The position numbers and the translations under genes are program-made. From NCBI RefSeq assembly GCF_013409985.1, contig NZ_JACCBY010000003.1, positions 248,001 to 312,000 on the forward strand: a stretch of 64,000 bases of DNA, written 5' to 3'. The stretch's first letter is position 1. Every line of letters starts with the position of its first letter. The DNA is from Sphingomonas melonis (GTDB lineage Bacteria > Pseudomonadota > Alphaproteobacteria > Sphingomonadales > Sphingomonadaceae). Positions 45,794 through 54,035 of this stretch are shown one piece after another. The notes under the pieces are model-generated. The model was not told where the DNA came from. It saw nothing but the letters and a program-made list of their open reading frames with translations, and did no database searches.

Positions 45794-45826
45794 AAAAAAG
45801 CCCCCGCCCGTGAGGGCGGAGGCTTT
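45794..45826 (-). terminator. Strong terminator between tatC and the entericidin gene
   Basis: Thirteen positions each side (45797-45809 and 45814-45826) pair with one mismatch around a GTGA loop. On the minus strand the stem ends in six T residues, ideal for the entericidin-like gene. On the plus strand the arms end GGCTTT, so it may also stop tatC transcripts. Confidence 0.8.
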
Positions 45827-45848
45827 CCCAACCACGTGAGGTGGAAGC

Positions 45849-45983
45849 TTACTTGGCGTCGTCGGCGGTCTTGGCGACGGTGCTGCCGGCCGACTTCACG
45901 TCCTTGCCGACGCCTTCGACCGTGTTGCACGCGCTGACCATGAGCGCGCCTGCGACGACGACCAATCCGAGAACCTTACGCAT
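45849..45983 (-). CDS. Entericidin-like small lipoprotein
   Basis: 44-residue lipoprotein: MRKVLGLVVVAGALMVSACN gives the signal and lipobox VSAC (Cys19), and the mature 26 residues, NTVEGVGKDVKSAGSTVAKT and a short tail, match the entericidin A/B (EcnA/B) family pattern. Entericidin B is linked to stationary-phase lysis in enterobacteria; in alphaproteobacteria the role is unclear, and such small lipoproteins are often stress-induced. AGGAGG lies 5 nt before the ATG. A near-match to an EcfG promoter lies upstream (see findings). The gene is just downstream of the stress-response locus. Confidence 0.85.
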   Translation of the reverse strand: MRKVLGLVVVAGALMVSACNTVEGVGKDVKSAGSTVAKTADDAK

Positions 45984-46089
45984 AGAACCTCCTGGGCTTG
46001 AATAGCGCTAGGGGAATGATCGGGCGGCGCATTCGTTCCGGAAGCGGAACTCTTTGCCCGCGCGGGGCGCGCTATCGCTGAAATGAGTA

Positions 46090-46138
46090 AGGCCCGGAAG
46101 CAATCACCGGGGGGGGGAGGGTGAGTGCTTCCGGGCCT
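46090..46138. repeat. 13-bp perfect hairpin with poly-G/poly-C loop
   Basis: AGGCCCGGAAGCA (46090-46102) and TGCTTCCGGGCCT (46126-46138) are perfect inverted repeats. An inner TCACC/GGTGA pair extends the stem and leaves a loop with G9-A-GGG on the plus strand (46109-46121), or CCC-T-C9 on the minus strand. It lies downstream of phyP on the minus strand and may terminate that transcript, though no T-run follows. A further G7 tract sits at 46159-46165. Confidence 0.6.
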
Positions 46139-46249
46139 ATGTCGTGGACCGCGAGAGCGGGGGGGCATAAAGTCGCGATCCGTATTGCATAACCCGACCC
46201 CGGATTGTTGGTTCCGTGCAAATACGGTGGGTGGAGAAATTATTTTCGG

Positions 46250-47842
46250 TCAGTCGCGCCCGAGCACCGCAATGGCGATTTCATACGCGCCGGTCATCGG
46301 ATCGTGGTGCAGCGGTGCCCGCAGCTGCCGCGACAATCCCTCGATCACCCGGCCGTAGCGCGTCGACAGCAGCGTCTCGAGCGTCTCGCTGGCAACGAAG
46401 GCGCGCGAGACGACGCGCAGCTTCGCCTTCTTGTCGTCGTCGCCCGGCTTCACCGCGACGCGGATCTGTGCGGCGCGGTCGCAGTTCATCGCCAGCTCGA
46501 TCGTCTCGGTGACGAGGAACGCCACCGCGACCGCCACATCCTGGTTGACCAGATAGGGATCGACGTCGAGCGCGATCGCCAGGCTGGTCGCGCCCTCGGG
46601 TGCGGTGGCGCGGATATTGGAGGCCAGTTCGCCGATCACCGCCCGCAGGTTGAGGCCGCGATTGTCCTCCATCTCGGCGAAATGGTTGCGGTGGACCACC
46701 GCCAGCGCATCGACCCGGCGCTGGATCGATGCATAGGCGGCCGTCGCGTCCGGGCTCGGCGCGCCGCGCGCATGGAAGTTGATCAGGCTGGAGATGACCT
46801 GCAGGTTGTTCTTAACGCGGTGATGAACCTCGCGCGTCAGCTTGGTCTGCCGCACCACCGCCTCGGCGAGGCCGGCCTCGTGCAGCGCGACCGTGCGGCT
46901 GATCGCGCGGAAGGTGTCGCCGAGTTCGCGGATCTCCTGCGCGGGCAGCGGCCCGAGCTGGCCCGGATCGATCACCTCGCCGGGCGTGTAGGAGGCGACG
47001 CTGGCACGCAGCAGGCGCAACGGCCGGATCAGCAGCCGGTCGACGATGAACCATGCCAGCCCCGCAGCCGCCGCCCACATCAGCAGCGGCAACGTCAGCG
47101 CGACGAGGAAGGAGGAGGTGATCGGCGCGCTGCGCGTGCTGGTCCGCAGCGTCAGCCCGCCAAGGCCGAGGTCCGTCTCGACGGTTTCGACGCGGTCGAG
47201 CGGCCCGAGGTCGGGAATGCTCGCCAGTTCGAGCGAGTTGCCGTCATGCACCAGCGCGCTGGCGAGCGGCACCGCGCGGCTGGTCGGCGTCGCGAGGCGC
47301 GCCAGGAAGGTGCGCGGGAAGAACACGCGTGCGCTGGGGCCGCGGCGGGGGCCGGCAACCGACAGGATCAGGCCCTTGTCGGGTACGATCGCCGCGCCGA
47401 CGGCGGTGCTGGTGTCGATCGCCACGTCGGTGTCGAACGGCTCGCCGCACAGCAGCCGGCCGTTATGGTCGACGATCGAGAAGCGGGTGCCGGTGGTGGC
47501 CTGTTGCGCGAACACGCCCTGCGCGCGGGCGCAACTCGGGGCGTCGCCGGCATCCGCCTGCAACGCGTTCACCGCGACCCGAAGCGCGGTCATATCGCCG
47601 ATCAGTTCGATGGCGATGCTGCGCGCGCTCTCGTTGGCGGCGATGCGAAGCCGCGCACGCGCTTCCGCGTCCGCCGTCCTGCCGGTCTGCAACGTCGCGC
47701 CGATCGCGATCAGCGCGAGCAGCAGCAGCGCAACACTGAGCATGATGAACAGCTTGGCACCGGTGGGCAGGCGCGAAAGCGCCGACACCGGGGCCATCGC
47801 CGCACGTCGTGTGGATGATGCGGCGGCGTGGGGTGTGGCCAT
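46250..47842 (-). CDS. phyP: PhyP-like HisKA_2 sensor kinase/phosphatase of the general stress response
   Basis: 530-residue membrane protein. It has TM1 at about 31-51, a periplasmic sensor domain at about 52-243, TM2 at about 244-268, a HAMP-like linker at about 270-325, and a HisKA_2 dimerisation domain with REVHHRVKNNLQVISSL (the HRxxN motif, His341). The remaining C-terminal part aligns in place with a HATPase domain but lacks a recognisable N box (NELxxNA is VTETIELA here) and any DxGxG G1 box. In Sphingomonas, PhyP from the same locus is a negative regulator of PhyR that acts as a phosphatase. This domain state and the nepR neighbour fit that role. Symbol assigned by synteny and architecture. 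Confidence 0.8.
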   Translation of the reverse strand: MATPHAAASSTRRAAMAPVSALSRLPTGAKLFIMLSVALLLLALIAIGATLQTGRTADAEARARLRIAANESARSIAIELIGDMTALRVAVNALQADAGDAPSCARAQGVFAQQATTGTRFSIVDHNGRLLCGEPFDTDVAIDTSTAVGAAIVPDKGLILSVAGPRRGPSARVFFPRTFLARLATPTSRAVPLASALVHDGNSLELASIPDLGPLDRVETVETDLGLGGLTLRTSTRSAPITSSFLVALTLPLLMWAAAAGLAWFIVDRLLIRPLRLLRASVASYTPGEVIDPGQLGPLPAQEIRELGDTFRAISRTVALHEAGLAEAVVRQTKLTREVHHRVKNNLQVISSLINFHARGAPSPDATAAYASIQRRVDALAVVHRNHFAEMEDNRGLNLRAVIGELASNIRATAPEGATSLAIALDVDPYLVNQDVAVAVAFLVTETIELAMNCDRAAQIRVAVKPGDDDKKAKLRVVSRAFVASETLETLLSTRYGRVIEGLSRQLRAPLHHDPMTGAYEIAIAVLGRD

Positions 47843-47850
47843 GCCCTCTG

Positions 47851-48021
47851 CTAGGCGAGCTTGTTCAACAGGTCGAGCATTTCGTCAGGAACGCTTTCAT
47901 CAATCGTCCGCTGGTACGCGGAGCGAAGAGCCGCGCCCATGTCGCGATCCTTGCTCTGGACCTTGGCAGGAGACTTTTTGGAAGACGTCTTCTTGTCCTT
48001 GTCGCTGGGCAGTTCCAACAT
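47851..48021 (-). CDS. nepR: Anti-sigma factor NepR
   Basis: 56-residue protein, MLELPSDKDKKTSSKKSPAK at the start, then the NepR core MGAALRSAYQRTIDESVPDE and MLDLLNKLA. The two helices of this core bind sigma EcfG and, on stress, phosphorylated PhyR. It is short but characteristic. The stop is 8 nt before phyP on the same strand, so the two form an operon. An EcfG-type promoter lies about 90-120 nt upstream. CAGGGGGAC before the ATG is the likely ribosome-binding site. Confidence 0.92.
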   Translation of the reverse strand: MLELPSDKDKKTSSKKSPAKVQSKDRDMGAALRSAYQRTIDESVPDEMLDLLNKLA

Positions 48022-48113
48022 GTCCCCCTGGGTGACCCGGTCGTGCCGGGCAATCGACGCACAACGAACGGGAGCCGCAATTCAGAGCGGCTGACCCATT
48101 CAATCGGCGATGA

Positions 48114-48138
48114 AACCAAATTGGCCCTCGATGGTTCC
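48114..48138 (-). promoter_or_regulatory. EcfG-type promoter of nepR-phyP
   Basis: On the minus strand GGAAC (48138-48134) and GTT (48116-48114) are separated by 17 nt, matching the GGAAC-N16/17-(C)GTT consensus of general stress sigma EcfG. The -35 lies inside a CGATGG..CCATCG inverted repeat (48129-48142). The predicted start is about 85 nt before nepR. Confidence 0.7.
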
Positions 48139-48290
48139 ATCGTGGCGCGAAATTTCCGCAGGTCCCTGGGGCCGGCCGGGTTCTTCGACAAACATCGTTG
48201 CAAAGCGGCGGGCGCCCGCACAGATCAGGCGTCCGTTCGATATCTCAGGTCCCGGTATCCGGGCAGTTCTTCAGGGAGTGATCACCACCC

Positions 48291-49100
48291 ATGTCGCTTG
48301 GACAGCAACTCGCACCGCATCTTCCCTTCCTGCGGCGCTATGGCCGGGCCCTGACCGGCAGCCAGCAGCAGGGCGACAAATATGTCCGCGCCACGCTCGA
48401 AGCGATCGTCGCGGCACCCGATCAGTTTCCGCGCGACGTCGATCCGCGCCTCGGCCTGTACCGCATGTTCCAGGGCATCTGGTCGTCGGCCAATTCGGAT
48501 GGCGAGGAGCAGACCTCGCCGAGCGACGCCGAAGGCACCGAGGCCGTCGCCCGCGCCCGCCTCGCCCGCATGACTCCGCTGTCGCGCCAGGCGCTGCTGC
48601 TCACCGCGATGGAGGGCTTCACCCCCGAGGACGCGGCCTATCTGATCGACGTCGACACCAGCGAGGTCGAATCCCTGGTGTCGGAAGCGCTGGCCGAGAT
48701 CGAGAAGCAGACCCGCGCGCGGGTGCTGATCATCGAGGACGAGCCGATCATCGCGATGGATATCGAGACGATCGTCCGCGATCTCGGCCATGAGGTGACC
48801 GGCGTCGCCGTCACCCGCGACGAGGCGGTGGCGCTGGCGATGGAGGATCGTCCCGGCCTCGTGCTCGCCGACATCCAGCTCGCCGACGACAGTTCGGGGA
48901 TCGATGCGGTCAAGGACATCCTGGCCGAGTTCGAAGTGCCGGTGATCTTCATCACCGCATTCCCGGAGCGTCTGCTCACCGGCGAGCGGCCGGAGCCGAC
49001 CTTCCTGATTACGAAGCCGTTCCAGCGTTCGACGGTCAAGGCGGCGATCAGCCAGGCGCTGTTCTTCGACGAGGCGACGATCCCCAACGCGGTCGCGTGA
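48291..49100 (+). CDS. phyR: General stress response regulator PhyR
   Basis: 269-residue response regulator with an N-terminal sigma-like domain (about 1-140: LPFLRRYGRALTGSQQQGDK for the sigma2 part; LSRQALLLTAMEGFTPEDAA for the sigma4 part). The C-terminal receiver (about 144-262) has RVLIIEDEPIIAMDIE with the acidic pocket, LVLADIQL (phospho-acceptor Asp194), FITAFPE and FLITKPF. When phosphorylated it mimics sigma and sequesters NepR. It is divergent from nepR-phyP. GGGAGTG precedes the ATG by about 10 nt. A hairpin just after the stop separates it from the next genes. Confidence 0.96.
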   Translation: MSLGQQLAPHLPFLRRYGRALTGSQQQGDKYVRATLEAIVAAPDQFPRDVDPRLGLYRMFQGIWSSANSDGEEQTSPSDAEGTEAVARARLARMTPLSRQALLLTAMEGFTPEDAAYLIDVDTSEVESLVSEALAEIEKQTRARVLIIEDEPIIAMDIETIVRDLGHEVTGVAVTRDEAVALAMEDRPGLVLADIQLADDSSGIDAVKDILAEFEVPVIFITAFPERLLTGERPEPTFLITKPFQRSTVKAAISQALFFDEATIPNAVA

Positions 49101-49106
49101 CCCGTA

Positions 49107-49138
49107 CCGGCGCGGCGGCCCGAGGGGCGCCGCGCCGG
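49107..49138 (+). terminator. Hairpin after phyR
   Basis: CCGGCGCGGCG (49107-49117) and CGCCGCGCCGG (49128-49138) are perfect 11-nt inverted repeats around a 10-nt loop, 7 nt past the phyR stop. No T-run follows. It is probably an intrinsic or Rho-assisted end of phyR transcription. Confidence 0.55.
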
Positions 49139-49172
49139 CATCGACTTACCACCGCAGGCCCAAGAAAGTTAC

Positions 49173-49197
49173 GGACCCAAAACGGACGTCAGGTGTT
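49173..49197 (+). promoter_or_regulatory. Weak candidate EcfG-type promoter before the 45-residue gene
   Basis: GGACC (49173-49177) and GTT (49195-49197) are 17 nt apart, one mismatch from GGAAC-N17-GTT. Transcription would begin 1-3 nt before the ATG at 49206, giving an essentially leaderless message. Confidence 0.25.
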
Positions 49198-49205
49198 TGA
49201 CGCAC

Positions 49206-49343
49206 ATGGCTGATCAGAACGAACCCGTCCATGTCACCACCACCGAGGCGCGGGCGGGCTCGACTCCGGGCGTCACCCGATATGTGCTGGGTGTGTCGCT
49301 GGTCCTGATCATCGCGATCTTCGCCTTTCTGATCCTGCGATAA
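49206..49343 (+). CDS. 45-residue single-span membrane protein between phyR and ecfG
   Basis: MADQNEPVHVTTTEARAGST followed by PGVTRYVLGVSLVLIIAIFA and FLILR: a hydrophilic N-terminal half with no Cys or charge cluster, then one transmembrane helix (about 28-44) reaching almost to the C-terminus. This is a tail-anchored layout, N-terminus probably in the cytoplasm. No family is recognised. It lies on the same strand as phyR and ecfG, 105 nt after phyR and 94 nt before ecfG. Clean composition and position suggest a real gene. A link to stress signalling is inference only. Confidence 0.6.
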   Translation: MADQNEPVHVTTTEARAGSTPGVTRYVLGVSLVLIIAIFAFLILR

Positions 49344-49437
49344 CACGGCTCACCCCGTCTCACTGGCATTTGCCGGCGCGGACCCTTATCTTGCTGCTCG
49401 AGGCGGCGATGATGTCCCCGGCTTTGAACGGAATTGC

Positions 49438-50091
49438 ATGACCCAGCCCGCTACGCGTGATGACGAATACGAAGACGACGACGCTCCCGTGGCGCCGGTC
49501 GAGCACGTTGCGCTGTCCGATCCGGAATTCAAGAAGCAGCTGGCGCAGGTCATTCCGCATCTGCGCGCCTTCGGCCGGTCGCTGTCCGGCAGCCGTGATC
49601 TCGCCGACGACCTCGTGCAGGAAACGCTGCTGAAGGCGTGGGCGGCGCGGCAGCGTTTCCAGGCCGGCACAAACATGCGCGCTTGGACCTTCATCATCCT
49701 GCGCAACCTCTATCTGTCGCAGATGCGCCGCGCGCGGTTCAAGGGCGAGTGGGACGATCTCGTCGCCGACCGCATCCTCGCGGCGCCGGCCAGCCAAGAT
49801 CGCCATGTCGAACTCGGCGACATGCAGCGCGCCTTGCTCCACCTGCCGCAGCCGCAGCGCGAGGCGTTGATCCTGGTCGGCGCTGGCGGCTTCGCCTATG
49901 AAGAGGCTGCGGAAATCTGTCAGGTCGCGGTTGGTACGATCAAGAGCCGCGTCGCGCGTGGCCGCGTCGCGCTCGAGACGATCCTCAGCGAGGGCTCGCT
50001 GCCGTCGCGGCGCGAGCATGAGACCGACGTCAACAAGACCGCGCTCGACACGATCATGGGCGAAGTGGACGAACTCAGCCGCGGGCATTGA
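49438..50091 (+). CDS. ecfG: General stress response ECF sigma factor EcfG
   Basis: 217-residue ECF sigma factor with an acidic N-terminal extension (about 1-30). Region 2 holds HLRAFGRSLSGSRDLADDLV, QETLLKAWAARQRFQAGTNM and FIILRNLYLSQMRRARF. Region 4 holds LLHLPQPQREALILVGAGGF, YEEAAEICQVAVGTIKSRV and ARGRVALE. Length is above the ECF average because of a C-terminal tail. Membership in the EcfG group follows from sequence and the phyR/nepR context. It directs transcription of stress genes once NepR is titrated by PhyR. A good terminator follows. Confidence 0.94.
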   Translation: MTQPATRDDEYEDDDAPVAPVEHVALSDPEFKKQLAQVIPHLRAFGRSLSGSRDLADDLVQETLLKAWAARQRFQAGTNMRAWTFIILRNLYLSQMRRARFKGEWDDLVADRILAAPASQDRHVELGDMQRALLHLPQPQREALILVGAGGFAYEEAAEICQVAVGTIKSRVARGRVALETILSEGSLPSRREHETDVNKTALDTIMGEVDELSRGH

Positions 50092-50130
50092 TCCGCCGCG
50101 GGTGGTCCGCTCCTTTATTTAAGCTGTTGC

Positions 50131-50160
50131 ACGGCCTCGCAGAACCTGCGGGGCCGTTTT
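50131..50160 (+). terminator. Rho-independent terminator of ecfG
   Basis: ACGGCC.CGCAG and CTGCG.GGCCGT pair around an AAC loop with one bulge, ending in TTTT. It starts 40 nt past the ecfG stop. Confidence 0.8.
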
Positions 50161-50245
50161 GTCATGGATCTGCCATCGGCCAGTCACCGCCGTGACGCGT
50201 AAAGCCGTCAACGCGCCCTAAGGCCAAGAGCCAAAAGGGAAATCC

Positions 50246-52732
50246 ATGACGATCCGTTCGATGTTGCTGACCGGCGCGACCGCGCTTGCCTTCTGCGTTG
50301 CGCACGCCGCCGACGCGCAGACCGTGACACCTGCCGCGCTGCCAGCCGGGGACGGCAGCAGCGCCACGGCGCCGCAGACCGTCGCCGCCGACGATGCGCC
50401 CGATGGCGAGATCGTCGTCCGCGGCACCGCGACCCGCTCGGTGACGCAGATCTCCGGCAGCGAGATCCAGAAGATCCTGCCGGGGCTCAGCCCGTTGAAG
50501 GCGCTGCAGACCCTGCCCGGCGTGACCTTCCTGACCGCCGATCCCTGGGGCAACAACGAGCAGAACATCTCGCTGTTCATCCATGGCTTCAACGCGCAGC
50601 AGCTCGGCTATACGCTCGACGGGGTGCCGCTCGGCGACCAGCAATATGGCAATTACAACGGCCTCAGCCCGCAGCGCGCGATCATCTCCGAAGACGTCGG
50701 CCGCGTCGTGCTTGCCTCGGGTGCGGGCGATCTCGGCACCGCCTCGACCAGCAATCTCGGCGGCGCGATCGACACCTTCTCCAGCGACCCGCGCGATGCG
50801 TTCGGCATCACGCTGCAACAGGTGGTCGGCAGCTACGACACGTCGCGCACCTATGGCCGGATCGACAGTGGCGATATCGGCTACAATACGCGCTTCTACG
50901 TCTCTGGCGTGCGCCACGATGCGCGCGCCTGGGATTTCAACGGCAAGCAGGGCGGCTATCAGGCCGACGGCAAGATCGTCCACGACGACGCCACCGGCAA
51001 GCTGACCGCCTTCTTCTCCTATTCGGACAAGACCGAACCCAACGAGGATGCGACCGCGATCGTCGTCCGCCCCGCGACGGCGACCAGCGCCGCGGTCGAT
51101 AACCGCGGTGTCGCGCCTTATACCCGGCCGTTCTTCTATCCCGACTTTGCCGCGGCCCGCGCCTATTACGGCTCTGCCGAATATGCCGCGGTCAACGCCG
51201 CGCCCGGGTCCAACTACCGCAATTACTACAGCGACGCGCAGCGCACCGACTATCTCGGCTACGTCAAATACGACTGGCACGCCGCGCCCGGCCTGACCTG
51301 GTCGAACCAGGCCTATTTCCACCATAACGACGGCGTCGGCGTGGTCGCCGGGCCTATCACCGCGGCGGGGCTGCCGCTGCTCTTCTCCTTCTATTATCCC
51401 GGCGCGGCGGGCAGCAATCCCAACTCGGCGGCCAATCTGGCGCGGCTCAGCACGATCTTCGGGGGATCGGGGCTGGCGACGCGCACCACCGAATATCGCA
51501 TCGATCGCGTCGGTGCGATCTCGACCCTGGTCGCGCAGATCGGCAACCATAATGTCGAGATCGGCGGCTGGTACGAGCATCAGAGTTCGTCGGCCTATCG
51601 CCGCTGGTACGCGCTCGACGTCAACGATCCCTCCTCGCCCTATACCCGCCCGCTCGACGAGGCGCAGCCGCTGATCACCCAATATGGCAGCGAGATTCGC
51701 GTCGAGGAGATCCAGACGCATATCCAGGATGCGTGGCAGATCGTGCCGAGCGTGACGCTGCAGGCCGGCTTCAAGAGCACCTTCCAGAAGGCGCGGCAGA
51801 CGATGCCGGTCCAGCCGATCCCCGGCTCGTTCACCGGCTCGCGCGAATTCCCGGTCGGCCGGCTCAACACCAACAAGGTGTTCCTGCCGCAGGTCGGCGG
51901 CCTGTGGGACGTCACCGGCCACGAGCAATTGTTCTTCAACGTCCAGCAGAACATCCGCCAGTTCCAGACCAGCGCCGCCGCCGGCCTGTCGCCGTTCGCG
52001 CTCGGCAGCCAGACGCTGTTTGAATTCTTCAAGGACAATACCAAGCCCGAGACGAGCTGGACCTATGAGGCGGGCGCCCGCACCCGCCGCACGCTCGACG
52101 CCGGCCCGCTGACGGGCTTCGAGGGGCAGATCAGTTATTATCACGTCGACTTCAGCAACCGCCTGCTCGCGGTCAGCCCGACCGCGACGATCACCGCGAT
52201 CCAGAGCGGCGCGCCGATCATCAACAACGTCGGCAGCGTTCGGACCGACGGCGTCGACATCGCCGGCACTTTCCGCTTTGGCGACGTATTCACGCTGTAC
52301 AATGCGCTGTCGTACAACAATTCGCGCTACAGCGACGATTATCTGACCGGCGCCGGCGCCGCGCAGACGACCGTCCCCACCGCGGGCAAGAAGGTGCCAG
52401 GCTCGCCCGACTGGCTCAACAAGACGGTGGCGACGCTGCGCACCGATGGCGTCGAGGTGCAGTTGATCGGCGATTACATCGGCCGCCGCTACGCGACCTA
52501 TACCAACGATCTCAGCGTGAACGGCTATCTGCAACTGTCCGGGCGGATCGGCTTCGACATGCCGCTGAGCGGGCGGGGGATCGCCAAGACGCTCAACGTC
52601 AGCGTCAACGTCACCAATCTGACCAACAAGCGCGCGGAATCGACGCTCAGCATCGGCGCCGCCTCGGGCACCTACAATTTCTTCCCCGTCGCGCCGCGGC
52701 AGGTGTTCGCGACGATCCGCGCCGGATTCTGA
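50246..52732 (+). CDS. TonB-dependent outer membrane receptor
   Basis: 828-residue beta-barrel receptor. It has a Sec signal (about 1-25, ending AADAQ), a short N-terminal extension and a plug domain (about 55-175) with EIVVRGTATRSVTQISGSEI, LKALQTLPGVTFLTADPWGN and the region around SLFIHGFNAQQLGYTLDGVP. A 22-strand barrel with Tyr/Phe-rich strands follows, ending in APRQVFATIRAGF with the terminal Phe needed for BAM recognition. No STN signalling domain, FecR or siderophore gene is nearby, so the ligand is unknown. A terminator-like hairpin follows. Confidence 0.92.
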   Translation: MTIRSMLLTGATALAFCVAHAADAQTVTPAALPAGDGSSATAPQTVAADDAPDGEIVVRGTATRSVTQISGSEIQKILPGLSPLKALQTLPGVTFLTADPWGNNEQNISLFIHGFNAQQLGYTLDGVPLGDQQYGNYNGLSPQRAIISEDVGRVVLASGAGDLGTASTSNLGGAIDTFSSDPRDAFGITLQQVVGSYDTSRTYGRIDSGDIGYNTRFYVSGVRHDARAWDFNGKQGGYQADGKIVHDDATGKLTAFFSYSDKTEPNEDATAIVVRPATATSAAVDNRGVAPYTRPFFYPDFAAARAYYGSAEYAAVNAAPGSNYRNYYSDAQRTDYLGYVKYDWHAAPGLTWSNQAYFHHNDGVGVVAGPITAAGLPLLFSFYYPGAAGSNPNSAANLARLSTIFGGSGLATRTTEYRIDRVGAISTLVAQIGNHNVEIGGWYEHQSSSAYRRWYALDVNDPSSPYTRPLDEAQPLITQYGSEIRVEEIQTHIQDAWQIVPSVTLQAGFKSTFQKARQTMPVQPIPGSFTGSREFPVGRLNTNKVFLPQVGGLWDVTGHEQLFFNVQQNIRQFQTSAAAGLSPFALGSQTLFEFFKDNTKPETSWTYEAGARTRRTLDAGPLTGFEGQISYYHVDFSNRLLAVSPTATITAIQSGAPIINNVGSVRTDGVDIAGTFRFGDVFTLYNALSYNNSRYSDDYLTGAGAAQTTVPTAGKKVPGSPDWLNKTVATLRTDGVEVQLIGDYIGRRYATYTNDLSVNGYLQLSGRIGFDMPLSGRGIAKTLNVSVNVTNLTNKRAESTLSIGAASGTYNFFPVAPRQVFATIRAGF

Positions 52733-52780
52733 TCGGCGGCGGTGTTGACCCGGCCCCGCGCCGACAGGTACAGAGAGGAC

Positions 52781-52810
52781 GGGCGGTCCGTGCAGGGCCG
52801 CCCTTTCTCG
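52781..52810 (+). terminator. Terminator between the TonB receptor and argD
   Basis: GGGCGG (52781-52786) pairs with CCGCCC (52798-52803), followed by TTTCTCGTTTC. It lies 23 nt before the argD GTG, so it may also act on readthrough into argD. Confidence 0.6.
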
Positions 52811-52832
52811 TTTCGAGATGAGGAGATGCCCC

Positions 52833-54029
52833 GTGACCATTACCGCGCTGATGCCCGTCTATCCACGGTGCGGGGTGCGTCCGGTCCGAGGTGAGGGCTG
52901 CTATCTCATCAGCGAGGACGGCAGCCGCTATCTCGACATGGCCGCCGGCATTGCCGTTAACGCGCTCGGCCACGGCCATCCGCATCTGGTCAAGACGATC
53001 GCGGACCAGGCGGCGACGCTGATGCACGTCAGCAACCTCTACGGCTCACCGCAGGGCGAGGCGCTCGCCGAGCGGATCGTCGCCAACAGCTTCGCCGACA
53101 CCGTCTTCTTCACCAATTCCGGCGCCGAGGCGATCGAATGCGCGATCAAGACCGCGCGCCGCTTCCATTATGCCGCGGGCAATCCGCAGCGTACCAAGAT
53201 CATCACCTTCAACAACGCGTTCCATGGGCGGACGATGGGGGCGATCTCGGCGACCAACCAGCCCAAGATGCGCGACGGCTTCGAACCGCTGCTGCCGGGG
53301 TTCGCCTATGCGCCGTTCAACGATCTCGACGCCGCGCTGGCGCTGATCGACGACACCACCGCCGGCTTTATGGTCGAGACGATCCAGGGCGAGGGCGGCG
53401 TGTCGGTCGGCACGCCGGAGTTCATCACCGGCCTGCGCCGGGCCTGCGACGAGCACGGCCTGCTGCTGATCCTCGACGAGGTCCAGTGCGGCTATGGTCG
53501 GACCGGCAAGATGTGGGCGTATGAGCATTACGGCATCACGCCCGACATTATGGCGGTCGCCAAGGGCATCGGCGCGGGCTTTCCGCTCGGCGCGTGCCTC
53601 GCCACCGAGGCTGCGGCGGCGGGCATGGTGATCGGTACGCATGGTTCGACCTATGGCGGCAACCCGCTGGCAATGGCGGCGGGGCAGGCGGTGCTCGACG
53701 TGATGCTGGCCGACGGCTTCCTCGCGCACGTCGAGGCGATGGGCGAGCGGTTGCGCAGCGCGCTCGAACAGCTGATCCCCAACCACGATCACATCTTCGA
53801 GAGCGTCCGCGGCAAGGGGCTGATGCTCGGCCTCAAGCTCAAGGCCGGCGTCGAACCGCGTGAGTTCGTCGCCCATGCCCGTGACAACCACGGGCTGCTG
53901 CTGGTCGCGGCGGGCGAGAACGTCGTGCGTATCCTGCCGCCGCTGGTGATCGAGGACGCCCACGTCGCCGAATGTATCGACAAGCTGAGCGCCGCCGCGC
54001 GGGTCTTCGTGCCCGCCAGCGACGATTGA
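52833..54029 (+). CDS. argD: Acetylornithine aminotransferase
   Basis: 398-residue class III PLP aminotransferase converting N-acetylglutamate semialdehyde to N-acetylornithine in arginine synthesis. Motifs are [91 protein letters not shown] and the PLP lysine in [21 protein letters not shown] prefer the GTG at 52833, with GAGGAG 7 nt upstream, to the ATG at 52818. A repeat separates it from argF. Confidence 0.94.
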   Translation: MTITALMPVYPRCGVRPVRGEGCYLISEDGSRYLDMAAGIAVNALGHGHPHLVKTIADQAATLMHVSNLYGSPQGEALAERIVANSFADTVFFTNSGAEAIECAIKTARRFHYAAGNPQRTKIITFNNAFHGRTMGAISATNQPKMRDGFEPLLPGFAYAPFNDLDAALALIDDTTAGFMVETIQGEGGVSVGTPEFITGLRRACDEHGLLLILDEVQCGYGRTGKMWAYEHYGITPDIMAVAKGIGAGFPLGACLATEAAAAGMVIGTHGSTYGGNPLAMAAGQAVLDVMLADGFLAHVEAMGERLRSALEQLIPNHDHIFESVRGKGLMLGLKLKAGVEPREFVAHARDNHGLLLVAAGENVVRILPPLVIEDAHVAECIDKLSAAARVFVPASDD

Positions 54030-54035
54030 TCTAGT

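Noticed and set aside
50162-52840. 892-codon minus-strand frame opposite the TonB receptor
   Set aside because: The plus-strand receptor has signal, plug and terminal Phe; the opposite frame has no recognisable domain.
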